From Oscillospiraceae bacterium (GTDB lineage: Bacteria > Bacillota > Clostridia > Oscillospirales > Ruminococcaceae), in the NCBI GenBank assembly GCA_022508825.1, contig JAFLUI010000004.1, forward strand, positions 1 to 45,546: a stretch of 45,546 bases of DNA, given 5' to 3'. Below are positions 1 through 7,424 of this stretch, piece by piece. The notes beneath the pieces were generated by a model that was not told the origin of the DNA, ran no database searches, and saw nothing but the letters and a program-made list of their open reading frames with translations. A program made the position numbers and the translations under genes. Position 1 is the stretch's first letter. Each line of letters opens with the position of its first letter.

Positions 1-46
1 TTTGTATGTTTTTTTTACAAAATATATGTTAATTTTTTTGAAAATG

Positions 47-55
47 TGTTATAAT
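47..55 (+). promoter_or_regulatory. Extended -10 promoter of the histidinol-phosphatase gene
   Basis: The sequence TGTTATAAT is an extended -10 element (TG at 47-48, TATAAT at 50-55), 45 bp before the start codon. No good -35 hexamer lies 17 bp upstream, where the sequence is a weak TGTTAA, so the extended TG probably compensates. Seen in sequence; use as a promoter is inferred. Confidence 0.5.
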
Positions 56-100
56 AAAGTAAACTGGTCAATTTTTGAAGATACGAAAGGAATGTAAAAA

Positions 101-943
101 ATGAATCTTATTGACTGCCACACACACTCCACAAACAGCCCGGACGGACACAACTCTCCCGAGGAAATGATAAAGACAGCTATGGAAAGAGACCTCGCCG
201 CCTACGCCCTCACCGATCACTGCGAGGTAAACAGATGGTTCTCCATCGAGCATTACGGTGCAGAGCCCAACGGATACGATACATACGATTTCGGACGGGA
301 TTTTGAAAAGTCCATGGCGGAAAACACTGCACTCAAAGAAAAATATGACGGCAAAATAAATTTTCTCTGCGGAATCGAGCTGGGACAGGCAACACACGAC
401 CTCGGACTTGCGGAGTCGATAGTCAAGGACAAGCGTCTGGACTTCATCATCGGCTCCATGCACCAACTTCCGGACAACGACGATTTTGCCTTTATCGACT
501 TCTCAAAGCACAGTGTCCCCGAGCTTCTGGAGAAATACTACGCCGAGGTATACAAGCTCTGCAAATGGGGTCAGTTCGATGTTCTGGGGCACCTTACCTA
601 CACCCTCCGCTACATTGAGGGCGACAACGGCATAAAGGTGGATATGTCCCCATATGAGGAGATCATCCGTGAAAGCTTCAAGATACTCATTCAAAACGGC
701 AATGGCATCGAAATAAACACCAGCGGTCTCAGACAGGCATACGGAAAGCCCTTTCCCGATCTTTACTGGGTAAAGATGTTCCGTGAAATGGGAGGCGAGG
801 TTCTGTCCATCGGCTCTGACGCCCATACAACAGAGGATCTGGGCAAGGGGATCAAAGAAGGCGCGGAGATCGCTCTCGAAGCAGGATTCACTCACCTTTG
901 CTATTTTAAGGGACGTAAACCTCAGTTCATAAAAATTGTATAG
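101..943 (+). CDS. hisK: Histidinol-phosphatase, PHP family
   Basis: A 280-residue PHP-superfamily phosphoesterase, most like HisK-type histidinol-phosphatases, which turn L-histidinol phosphate into histidinol and phosphate in the cytoplasm, the next-to-last stage of histidine synthesis. The metal-binding motifs of the fold are visible: HTH at residues 7-9, TDH ending at His40, a GSMH histidine in the middle and a SDAH motif near residue 243. The length fits the family (about 260-280). The ATG at 101 follows AAAGGAAT. No other his gene is adjacent, so the substrate rests on family similarity; a different PHP phosphatase cannot be excluded. It is probably monocistronic, because a separate promoter precedes the next gene. 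Confidence 0.83.
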   Translation: MNLIDCHTHSTNSPDGHNSPEEMIKTAMERDLAAYALTDHCEVNRWFSIEHYGAEPNGYDTYDFGRDFEKSMAENTALKEKYDGKINFLCGIELGQATHDLGLAESIVKDKRLDFIIGSMHQLPDNDDFAFIDFSKHSVPELLEKYYAEVYKLCKWGQFDVLGHLTYTLRYIEGDNGIKVDMSPYEEIIRESFKILIQNGNGIEINTSGLRQAYGKPFPDLYWVKMFREMGGEVLSIGSDAHTTEDLGKGIKEGAEIALEAGFTHLCYFKGRKPQFIKIV

Positions 944-969
944 ACATTTTCAAATTTATGGGGTATAAT
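941..969 (+). promoter_or_regulatory. Promoter of the Lrp / aminotransferase operon
   Basis: TAGACA at 941-946 and TATAAT at 964-969 are separated by exactly 17 bp, a good sigma-A promoter. The -35 box overlaps the stop codon region of the phosphatase gene. A start codon lies 38 bp downstream of the -10 box. Confidence 0.68.
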
Positions 970-1006
970 TAAAGCTTAGTATATGCATTACCAAGGAGGA
1001 TGCTTT

Positions 1007-1486
1007 ATGGATACACTTATCGAACTTCTTAAGCAGAACGCCAGACTTTCCAATAAGGAACTGGCGGCAATGACAGGGACCTCCGAAGCCGAGGTAGAGA
1101 AAAAGATCAAGGAGCTGGAGCACAGCGGTGCCATAAAGGGCTACTCCGCCGTTGTCAGCGATGAAATGGCGGATAAGGACAGTGTTACCGCATTTATTGA
1201 GGTAAAGGTAACTCCCAAGGCGGACTGCGGCTTTGACGATATCGCCAAAACCATTATGATGTATGACGAGGTGGAAAGCCTGACCCTTATGTCGGGAGCT
1301 TTCGACTTGGCTGTTACCATAAGCGGAACAAACTACAAGGAAGTGGCTCTTTTTGTTGCCCAGCGTCTTTCCACAATTGACGGCGTAATTTCCACTGCCA
1401 CACATTTTGTTCTTAAACGCTACAAGGAAAAGGGATTCTTTATCGAAGGCGAGGACGCTGACGAAAGGGGCTTTATTTCTCCATGA
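1007..1486 (+). CDS. Lrp/AsnC family transcriptional regulator
   Basis: A 159-residue Lrp/AsnC-type DNA-binding protein. The N-terminal winged helix-turn-helix lies at about residues 6-50 (LLKQNARLSNKELAAMTG, then a recognition segment) and is followed by the RAM/ACT-like effector and oligomerisation domain at about 65-145, containing VESLTLMSGAFD. Such proteins bind amino acids and regulate nearby amino-acid genes. The ATG at 1007 is preferred over an in-frame ATG at 983, because AAGGAGG at 993-999 sits 7 bases before it and would lie inside the longer reading frame. The gene ends in a 4-bp ATGA overlap with the aminotransferase, so the two are translationally coupled; regulation of the aminotransferase is likely but inferred. 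Confidence 0.87.
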   Translation: MDTLIELLKQNARLSNKELAAMTGTSEAEVEKKIKELEHSGAIKGYSAVVSDEMADKDSVTAFIEVKVTPKADCGFDDIAKTIMMYDEVESLTLMSGAFDLAVTISGTNYKEVALFVAQRLSTIDGVISTATHFVLKRYKEKGFFIEGEDADERGFISP

Positions 1487-2670
1487 TGGACTATGATAAA
1501 ATAATTTCAAAGCGATGCAGCGGACTTAAGCCCTCGGGGATAAGAAAATTCTTTGACATCGCTGCAACTATGGAGGGAGTCATCTCTCTCGGTGTGGGCG
1601 AGCCTGATTTCCACACGCCATGGGAGGTAAGACGCTCCGCAATAACCGCTCTTGAAAAGGGCAGGACGGTCTATACTGCCAATTCCGGACTTATCGAGCT
1701 GCGAAAGACCGTCTGCGGATATATAAAACGGAAGATAGGCGTGGAGTACGACCCTCAGAAGGAGCTTGTAATCACAGTAGGCGGCTCTGAGGCTATCGAC
1801 CTTGGCATACGGGCTCTTGTTAACCCGGGAGACGAGGTTCTTATAACCGAGCCATGCTTTGTCTGCTATGCTCCTATCGTGGAGCTTACCGGAGGCGTCC
1901 CTGTTTCTATCGAAACTAAGGCAGAGGACGGCTTCAAGCTTACAGCGGAAGCACTGAAAAGCAGGATCACCGACAAAACCAAGCTGCTTATACTCCCCTT
2001 TCCCAACAATCCTACCGGAGCGGTCATGACAAAGGAGGACTTAGAGCCTATCGCGGAAATTCTGCGGGGCACTGACATTATTGTCCTTTCAGACGAGATA
2101 TACTCCGAGCTTACTTATGAGGGAAAGCATTTTTCTATAACCGAACTTGAGGGTATGCAGGAACGGACTTTACTTGTAAACGGATTTTCCAAGGCATTCG
2201 CCATGACAGGCTGGAGACTCGGATACGTTGCAGGTCCCGAGCCTGTCATCCGCCAGATGCTGAAGATACACCAGTATGCCGTGATGTGCGCTCCCACCGT
2301 GTCCCAGTATGCTGCTATAACAGCCATGACCTCCTGTGACCACGAGGTTGAGAAAATGGTGAACGAGTACAACATCAGACGCCGATGGCTTGTAAATGCT
2401 CTCAACGAGATAGGTCTTACCTGCTTTGATCCCAAGGGTGCGTTTTACGTGTTCCCCTCAATAAAATCAACGGGACTTACCAGTCAGGAGTTCTGCGAGC
2501 AGCTTCTTTACAAGCATAATGTGGCTGTAGTCCCCGGAGACGCCTTCGGCAGCTGCGGAGAAGGCTATATCAGAATTTCATATGCCTACTCCCTTAAGCA
2601 CCTTATGGAAGCTGTGGAGCGTATGGGAGATTTTGTTGAAGAACTAAAAAATAAAAATGGCGGTGTCTGA
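1483..2670 (+). CDS. PLP-dependent class I/II aminotransferase
   Basis: A 395-residue fold-type I aminotransferase of the aspartate/aromatic family (PatA- or AlaT-like). The PLP-binding lysine is Lys237 in NGFSKAFAMTGWR. NNPTG at 175-179 carries the cofactor-ring asparagine, and SDEIY at 203-207 holds the pyridine-nitrogen aspartate. Length is normal for the family. It overlaps the Lrp/AsnC gene by 4 bp; pairing of an Lrp-type regulator with this kind of aminotransferase is common in Clostridia. The amino donor cannot be read from the sequence. Two consecutive ATG codons (1483 and 1486) could serve as start. Confidence 0.88.
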   Translation: MMDYDKIISKRCSGLKPSGIRKFFDIAATMEGVISLGVGEPDFHTPWEVRRSAITALEKGRTVYTANSGLIELRKTVCGYIKRKIGVEYDPQKELVITVGGSEAIDLGIRALVNPGDEVLITEPCFVCYAPIVELTGGVPVSIETKAEDGFKLTAEALKSRITDKTKLLILPFPNNPTGAVMTKEDLEPIAEILRGTDIIVLSDEIYSELTYEGKHFSITELEGMQERTLLVNGFSKAFAMTGWRLGYVAGPEPVIRQMLKIHQYAVMCAPTVSQYAAITAMTSCDHEVEKMVNEYNIRRRWLVNALNEIGLTCFDPKGAFYVFPSIKSTGLTSQEFCEQLLYKHNVAVVPGDAFGSCGEGYIRISYAYSLKHLMEAVERMGDFVEELKNKNGGV

Positions 2671-2676
2671 TACAAT

Positions 2677-3531
2677 ATGAAAAAACTTATATCCATGCTT
2701 TCAGCAATACTTTTGCTCAGCGGATGCGGGCATTCCGAAGTTCTGATCGATGACGTGGAACGTTCAGATGAAAATGTTTCTGACATTCTTATGCTTGAGG
2801 AAGCTGTCACAGAGTCAGGATCGGATACGGCTCCGGAAAATGAACGACCGGCAGAAACACAAAAATCAGAAACGATCTCGCTTCCGGATGACAACAGCGA
2901 AACAGTGTATGATATTTTTCTTCGTGCAAGCAATACCGAAATTCATTCTGACCCGGACGAAGCCGAGATCATCTGGTACGCAGAGATACCCATTGACTGC
3001 GAACCGGAAAAAGTCGGACTTGTTGACGCAGATACCGGCGAGATCGTTAGTGAGCTGTTTGACGAGGCTGATTTTGAAAAATACGGTGACACCATAAAAG
3101 GCGACTCTGTATACAACTGCCGTTTTACCGTAAACACTGACATTGACACCGATCCAGACGTATCAGAAGACAGATATTACCACTTTTATGCGTGTTTTAC
3201 CGAGAACGGCATAACACATTGTTCGGAAACTGTAGAGATATGGGTATACGAGTCATTTTCGGACAAAGAGCTTTACGATATGGAAGCAGTGGACACTGCT
3301 GTCAGTGAACTGATGGATTCAGATGGATTCAATGAACTGTCTGCCAAAGAAAGATCGGAACAGATGTTATCGCTTATTTCAGAGCTTTCGGAAAAAGGAA
3401 CTCCTGACAGACCCTATAGTCTGATAGATCCGGAAAGCATTTTTGCAGATGAAGATATGATCTCATTTCAGTATGCCTGCGGCGTCAGCGGCGGGGTAAA
3501 GCTCACTCCGTTCAGCGAGTATATGAACTAA
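2677..3531 (+). CDS. Unknown secreted lipoprotein
   Basis: A 284-residue protein I do not recognise. It begins with a lipoprotein signal peptide (MKKLISMLSAILLLSGC, lipobox LLSGC with Cys17), so it should be lipid-anchored on the outer face of the membrane. An acidic, Ser/Thr/Glu-rich linker follows to about residue 75. A probable beta-rich domain at about 76-190 contains short ASNTEIHSDPDEAEI and HFYACFTENG segments, followed by a helical C-terminal part (about 195-250). It starts 6 bp after the aminotransferase stop, with only a weak ribosome binding site, and its stop precedes ispE by a few bases, so it may be co-transcribed with both. No link to either pathway is evident. Confidence 0.72.
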   Translation: MKKLISMLSAILLLSGCGHSEVLIDDVERSDENVSDILMLEEAVTESGSDTAPENERPAETQKSETISLPDDNSETVYDIFLRASNTEIHSDPDEAEIIWYAEIPIDCEPEKVGLVDADTGEIVSELFDEADFEKYGDTIKGDSVYNCRFTVNTDIDTDPDVSEDRYYHFYACFTENGITHCSETVEIWVYESFSDKELYDMEAVDTAVSELMDSDGFNELSAKERSEQMLSLISELSEKGTPDRPYSLIDPESIFADEDMISFQYACGVSGGVKLTPFSEYMN

Positions 3532-3545
3532 AGGGGCTGTTTTAT

Positions 3546-4412
3546 CTGGATAAGATTACAATTAGAGCATATGCGAAAATAAATCTTATGCTTGACATCA
3601 CAGGCAGGCACGGGGACGGATACCACACCCTGCTGACCATCATGCAGAGCATTTCCCTTGCGGACACCGTTACCCTTACCCCGGACGGCAGCGGAAAGAT
3701 CACCGTGGACTGTAATGACAGCGCCATTCCACTTGGCATGAACAATATCGCTTATAAAGCAGCAGAGCATTTTTACCGCCATACAGGGATAGAAAGCACC
3801 GGTCTGAACATAAAAATTGACAAGCAGATACCTTCACAGGCAGGTCTCGGCGGAGGAAGCGCAGACGCTGCGGCAGTCCTTGCGGGAATGAACGAGCTTT
3901 ACGGCACAAAGCTGACCGCAGATACGCTTTGCAGCATAGGCGTACAGCTTGGAGCGGACGTCCCCTTCTGCATTGTGGGGGGGACAAAAATATGCCGCGG
4001 CATCGGTGAGCTTATGACAGACGCTCCCCCTCTTGAAAAATGCTGCATTGCCATAGGAAAAGGTGCGGCGGGTATCTCCACAAAGGAAGCATACGCTGAA
4101 ATAGACCTAACAGGCAGCTTCTGTACGGTCGATAACTCAGGCAGATACGACGGCAGCATAAGCTCTGTAAAAGCAGTGGGGAAAAATGCTTTTGAAGATG
4201 CAGTCCGCTGTCCCGATGTAAAGACAATAAAGGAGAGCTTTTACTCCTGCGGCGCAGAATACTCTGCAATGAGCGGAAGCGGCTCTGCGGTTTTCGGTAT
4301 TTTTACGGAGTTATCACATGCAGAAAAAGCTTGTGCAGATATAAAGCAGCAAGGTCTCTTTGCCGGAGTATATTTACCGGTTTCCCATGGAGCATCACTG
4401 CTGCGAAAATGA
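3546..4412 (+). CDS. ispE: 4-diphosphocytidyl-2-C-methyl-D-erythritol kinase
   Basis: IspE phosphorylates 4-diphosphocytidyl-2-C-methylerythritol in the MEP route to isoprenoids. It is a GHMP kinase: the ATP-binding loop is PSQAGLGGGSADAAA at about residues 96-110, the N-terminal AYAKIN motif carries the catalytic lysine (Lys11) and GDGYH follows at 24-28. The first ATG in frame is 3588, but starting there would remove AYAKIN. Upstream the frame reads LDKITIRAYAKIN, and CTG at 3546 lies 9 bases after AAGGGG (3531-3536), so a CUG start is the best reading; there is no ATG, GTG or TTG in that interval. The product is 288 residues, as usual for IspE. It follows the lipoprotein gene by 14 bp. Confidence 0.9.
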   Translation: MDKITIRAYAKINLMLDITGRHGDGYHTLLTIMQSISLADTVTLTPDGSGKITVDCNDSAIPLGMNNIAYKAAEHFYRHTGIESTGLNIKIDKQIPSQAGLGGGSADAAAVLAGMNELYGTKLTADTLCSIGVQLGADVPFCIVGGTKICRGIGELMTDAPPLEKCCIAIGKGAAGISTKEAYAEIDLTGSFCTVDNSGRYDGSISSVKAVGKNAFEDAVRCPDVKTIKESFYSCGAEYSAMSGSGSAVFGIFTELSHAEKACADIKQQGLFAGVYLPVSHGASLLRK

Positions 4413-4521
4413 AAAATTATTATGCAGACAAGACATATCAGGCTTTTTATACAAAGTGCCGATTTATTCATTAAAAATTTATATAACTTGTAGAATATCT
4501 ACGAAAAATTTGGGACATCTA

Positions 4522-4550
4522 TTGAAATTTATGTGAAAATATATTAAAAT
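4522..4550 (+). promoter_or_regulatory. Promoter of the McrBC-like cassette
   Basis: TTGAAA at 4522-4527 and TAAAAT at 4545-4550 with 17-bp spacing lie in an AT-rich 179-bp gap after ispE. The start codon is 42 bp downstream of the -10 box. No clear terminator separates this from ispE, so some read-through is possible. Confidence 0.65.
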
Positions 4551-4591
4551 ATAAGAGTATGCAAATATATCTTTTGTTGAGGTGAAAGTCG

Positions 4592-5599
4592 ATGGGTGCA
4601 AACATTATTTTGTATGGTCCTCCCGGAACAGGTAAAACCTATAATACGGTCGCTTATGCGATCTCAATTATTTATGGCCGTCCTGTCAGAGAGGTTATGA
4701 AGGACGATTATAACGAGCTTCTTGAAAAGTATCACGCCCTCAAGACCTTGTACGGACAGATTGAGTTTACTACCTTCCACCAGTCCTTTGGCTACGAGGA
4801 ATTTGTTGAAGGTATCAAGCCCGTATTTATCCAGGTCATGAACGAGCGCGGTGAGCGTTCCCGTAAAGAGGAAATGGTTTACAGGGTAGACCAGGGCGTT
4901 TTCCGGCGTTTCTGTGATGAGGCATCAAAAAATCCCGATGAAAAATATGTGTTTATCATCGACGAGATCAACCGCGGCAACGTTTCCAAGATCTTCGGTG
5001 AAATGATCACCCTTATCGAACCCAGTAAGCGTGTGGGTCAGCCGGAAGCTGCTACCGTAAAGCTTGCATATTCGCAGGAGGTCTTCGGCGTTCCGGAGAA
5101 TATATACATAATCGGTACCATGAATACTGCCGACCGTTCTATCCAGATGCTTGACTCCGCCCTCAGACGTCGTTTCGACTTTATCGAAATGATGCCTAAT
5201 GCAGAGCTTCTTGACGGAGTTGTGGTAGAAGGTGTAGACATCAAGCAGCTTATCCTGAAGATCAACAAGAGAATAGAGATTCTTCTTGGCCGTGACCACA
5301 CCATCGGACACGCCTACTTTATGCAGCTCAGACAGAGGCCCACTCTGGCTGTTCTGGCGCATATCTTCAAAAACTCTGTAGTGCCCCTGCTTCAGGAGTA
5401 TTTCTACGACGATTATGAGAAGATCAGACTTGTTCTCGGCGATGCCAACAAGGCGCCAAACGAACAGTTTGTACGCTCAACAGCAGTGGATTACGCTCAT
5501 GTTTTCGGCTCCAATGCAGAGCTTTATCTTGAAAATGATGAGATATATACGATAAACAATGCGGCGTTTGCCAATATCAACGCCTATCTTAAGATCTAA
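4592..5599 (+). CDS. mcrB: McrB-type AAA+ GTPase without DNA-recognition domain
   Basis: A 335-residue AAA+ NTPase of the McrB branch, the motor of modification-dependent (type IV) restriction complexes. Walker A is GPPGTGKT at 9-16, the McrB-type Walker B is IIDEINRGN at 122-130 followed by FGEM, the sensor motif is GTMNTADRS at 175-183 and the arginine motif LRRRFDF is at 191-197. The NTPase domain starts essentially at the first residue. Canonical E. coli McrB has about 160 residues of methylcytosine-binding domain in front, and nothing of that kind is present here. The ATG at 4592 follows GAGGTGAAAG. The mcrC-like gene starts 9 bp after the stop. Guanine rather than adenine nucleotide preference is assumed from the family. 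Confidence 0.88.
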   Translation: MGANIILYGPPGTGKTYNTVAYAISIIYGRPVREVMKDDYNELLEKYHALKTLYGQIEFTTFHQSFGYEEFVEGIKPVFIQVMNERGERSRKEEMVYRVDQGVFRRFCDEASKNPDEKYVFIIDEINRGNVSKIFGEMITLIEPSKRVGQPEAATVKLAYSQEVFGVPENIYIIGTMNTADRSIQMLDSALRRRFDFIEMMPNAELLDGVVVEGVDIKQLILKINKRIEILLGRDHTIGHAYFMQLRQRPTLAVLAHIFKNSVVPLLQEYFYDDYEKIRLVLGDANKAPNEQFVRSTAVDYAHVFGSNAELYLENDEIYTINNAAFANINAYLKI

Positions 5600-5608
5600 G
5601 GTGTTTAT

Positions 5609-6817
5609 ATGAAAAAAATAAACCGCTATGTTATAACCGAGGACAGTTGCTTCGTTAAAAGCGGCAGTCCCGACGAACCCGGCAAAATACTTATATCCGA
5701 GCATAACTTTGAGCGTATCGACGACTTCGCTGCCACGAGGAAATATTCTGTTATGCAGAAGATTACTCTCCCGGACGGCCGTGAAGCGTTAAAACCTACA
5801 AGGTATGTTGGAATAGTTATGCTTAAGGATGGCACACAGATCGAGATACTTCCCCGTATACGTGCGGATTTTGAGGATAATGTAGTAGCATCAAAGATGC
5901 TTATCCTGTATATGCTTGATGCCATAAAGGAAATACCGGTCAAAAAGGTGGACGAACGATATTTCAAAAAGGAGCAGCTCAATCTTTTTGAGATATGCGT
6001 AAGAATGTATGCAGATGATGTGCTTAATGTAATCCAGGGCGGTCTTAAGCAGACATATGTCCCATACCGCGGAAACGAAATGTTCGTTAAGGGTAAGACT
6101 ATATACTCTGAGCACGCAAAGAAAAATTTTGCCCATAAGGAAAAATTCTTTTGTGAGTACGATGTTTTCAGCGTGGACAGAGCGGAAAACCGTCTGATGA
6201 AAAAGGCGCTGGAAATGCTTAATAAGCTTTCATCAAACAATCTCAATAAAAAGCAGCTTAATATGCTTATCATGGCACTGGATGAAGTAGATGCATCTAA
6301 AAACATCAGCAATGACTTCAAACAATGTACCGGAGACCGCGGCATGGTAAAATACTTCAAGGTAATGAAATGGTGCAAGCTTTTCATGCAGAATAACGGC
6401 ACCACATTCTTTACAGGCGGAAAGGTCAAGTACGCTATGCTCTTCCACATGGATAAGCTGTTCAGTGCGTGTATTGCCTCCAGTCTGAGAAAACAGCTTG
6501 ACCGCGGCAACTACTACTTCCTCACTCCGGAGAAAATAAGCAATTCCATAAGCAATACCGGTATGGATAAGGACATGAGACCTATTTCCGATTTCTACAT
6601 AAAAAACAGACTTACGGAAAATACCATCAACGTCACATTCAAGTTCAAAGATATCAAGGACTACAACGGTCCGGAATCTGAAAATACCGTATTGGTTTTC
6701 CCTATTACGCAGATACTCAACACTACCTTCAACGGGATAGGAAAAACTATGTATCTGATCGACCTGAATGACATAGACAGCAGCGTATCGGTACTTACGG
6801 AAACGTTTTTTGTTTAA
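5609..6817 (+). CDS. mcrC: McrC-like subunit with a degenerate nuclease region
   Basis: A 402-residue McrC relative. The N-terminal McrB-activating part is recognisable: QIEILPRI at 77-84, then KGKTIYSEHAKKNFAHKEKF starting at 161, CEYD and RAENRLMKKAL (191-201). The lead into the nuclease domain is also present (YAMLFHMDKLF, 275-285). In active McrC this is followed by a PD-(D/E)xK site of the type RPDI...DTKWK and a helix with YQ..AY. Here the corresponding stretch reads MRPISDF (323-329), then VTFKFKDI (342-349) and passes almost directly to LVFP (362-365). The second acidic residue of the xDxK element and the following helix appear to be missing. It could still assemble with McrB but probably does not cut DNA; this is inference from motif reading. 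Confidence 0.8.
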   Translation: MKKINRYVITEDSCFVKSGSPDEPGKILISEHNFERIDDFAATRKYSVMQKITLPDGREALKPTRYVGIVMLKDGTQIEILPRIRADFEDNVVASKMLILYMLDAIKEIPVKKVDERYFKKEQLNLFEICVRMYADDVLNVIQGGLKQTYVPYRGNEMFVKGKTIYSEHAKKNFAHKEKFFCEYDVFSVDRAENRLMKKALEMLNKLSSNNLNKKQLNMLIMALDEVDASKNISNDFKQCTGDRGMVKYFKVMKWCKLFMQNNGTTFFTGGKVKYAMLFHMDKLFSACIASSLRKQLDRGNYYFLTPEKISNSISNTGMDKDMRPISDFYIKNRLTENTINVTFKFKDIKDYNGPESENTVLVFPITQILNTTFNGIGKTMYLIDLNDIDSSVSVLTETFFV

Positions 6818-6835
6818 ACTATAGGAGCTAAAAAA

Positions 6836-7213
6836 ATGTATGATAAGTTTGCTGAATGGGTCGACCGTCAGCTTGAGGAAAACATAATGCCGGAAAGCAC
6901 AGTTGCGTTTTATTTTGCTCTTTACAATGAACACGGCGGCGGTTTTGGTATGCAGCTTATCGCCTGTGACAGATTCGATGAAAATGACGAAGACTGGGCT
7001 TGCTACCATGTTTATCTTGATGAAAACAATATTTTCTGTATAATAGGCGATAACGACGAGGAAAACGAATGGGAAAACGCATATGCCTTTATGAAAAGTC
7101 TTGCAGTTACCTATCTTGAAAAAGGAAAACACAGGGATATTCTGCTGAATACTCAGGGTGTTGGAATTGGTCATGTAAACGGCGATCTGGAACTTATATA
7201 TGTCAAAAAATGA
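6836..7213 (+). CDS. Small acidic protein of unknown function
   Basis: A 125-residue, strongly acidic soluble protein, 18 bp downstream of the mcrC-like gene with its own ribosome binding site (AGGAG, 10 bases before ATG). Visible features are a predicted N-terminal helix (FAEWVDRQLEEN), a run of acidic and aromatic residues (RFDENDEDWACY at about 47-58), a second acidic helix (DNDEENEWENAY) and a C-terminal VGIGHVNGDLELIY segment. I have the impression that small acidic proteins with this FDE..DWAC and GVG.G.V.GDL pattern recur in Clostridia, but I cannot name the family. No nuclease, protease or membrane signature is seen. It may be the third member of the McrBC-like cassette or an unrelated passenger. 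Confidence 0.75.
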   Translation: MYDKFAEWVDRQLEENIMPESTVAFYFALYNEHGGGFGMQLIACDRFDENDEDWACYHVYLDENNIFCIIGDNDEENEWENAYAFMKSLAVTYLEKGKHRDILLNTQGVGIGHVNGDLELIYVKK

Positions 7214-7217
7214 GATC

Positions 7218-7249
7218 AAAAAATGCAGTCTATATAAGGCTGCATTTTT
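7218..7249. terminator. Bidirectional terminator between the McrBC-like cassette and spoVM
   Basis: AAAAAATGCAG at 7218-7228 pairs with CTGCATTTTT at 7240-7249 around an 11-base loop. It gives a stem with a T-run on both strands, serving the plus-strand cassette and the minus-strand operon ending in spoVM. Confidence 0.8.
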
Positions 7250-7273
7250 CTTATGATAAACTTATCTGAAATA

Positions 7274-7360
7274 TTACTCCTCCGGCTCTTTTTTTATCCT
7301 GAAAACTATCCTGAACAGGTTTGCCAGTATCTTCGGACTTTTGATAACTACGATCTTCAT
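7274..7360 (-). CDS. spoVM: SpoVM, spore morphogenesis peptide
   Basis: A 28-codon gene, easily missed by size cut-offs. The peptide starts MKIVVIKSPKILANLFR. It aligns without gaps to Bacillus subtilis SpoVM: Met1, Lys2, Ile6, Lys7, Pro9, Lys10, Leu12 and Arg17 coincide, and Pro9 is the residue that shapes the membrane-lying amphipathic helix. It ends in a charged KKEPEE tail slightly longer than the 26-residue homologue. SpoVM senses the convex forespore membrane and anchors the SpoIVA coat basement layer. A GGGAGGG ribosome binding site lies about 8 bases upstream of the ATG at 7360. Its position just after thiN, at the end of the gmk-prkC operon, is the same neighbourhood as in Bacillus. 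Seen directly: start, ribosome binding site and alignment; function from the family. Confidence 0.9.
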   Translation of the reverse strand: MKIVVIKSPKILANLFRIVFRIKKEPEE

Positions 7361-7405
7361 ATGTAATACCCTCCCTTGAAAAACGTGTTTGTATTACATA
7401 CTATT

Positions 7406-7424
7406 CACCGGAAGAAATTCGGTG
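7406..7424 (+). terminator. Hairpin between spoVM and thiN, possible plus-strand terminator
   Basis: CACCG at 7406-7410 pairs with CGGTG at 7420-7424. On the plus strand it is followed by CTATTTTTTT, as in an intrinsic terminator that would stop read-through from the McrBC-like cassette into the antisense of thiN. On the minus strand it immediately follows the thiN stop codon but has no T-run, so it should not stop transcription into spoVM. Confidence 0.42.

Noticed and set aside
3588-4412. ispE starting at the first ATG (3588)
   Set aside because: That start would drop the AYAKIN motif with the catalytic lysine; the frame, ribosome binding site and conserved residues extend to 3546.
5626-6510. 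A 294-codon minus-strand frame inside mcrC
   Set aside because: Serine/isoleucine-rich antisense frame without family motifs; the plus strand encodes a recognisable McrC.
6233-7219. A 328-codon frame on the minus strand opposite mcrC and the acidic gene
   Set aside because: It is the shadow of two convincing plus-strand genes, has Phe/Val-rich nonsense-like composition, no ribosome binding site and spans the terminator side of the cassette.
7361-7424. Dedicated sporulation sigma-E or sigma-G promoter for spoVM
   Set aside because: No convincing -35/-10 pair of either class could be seen, only a weak AATACAAA.
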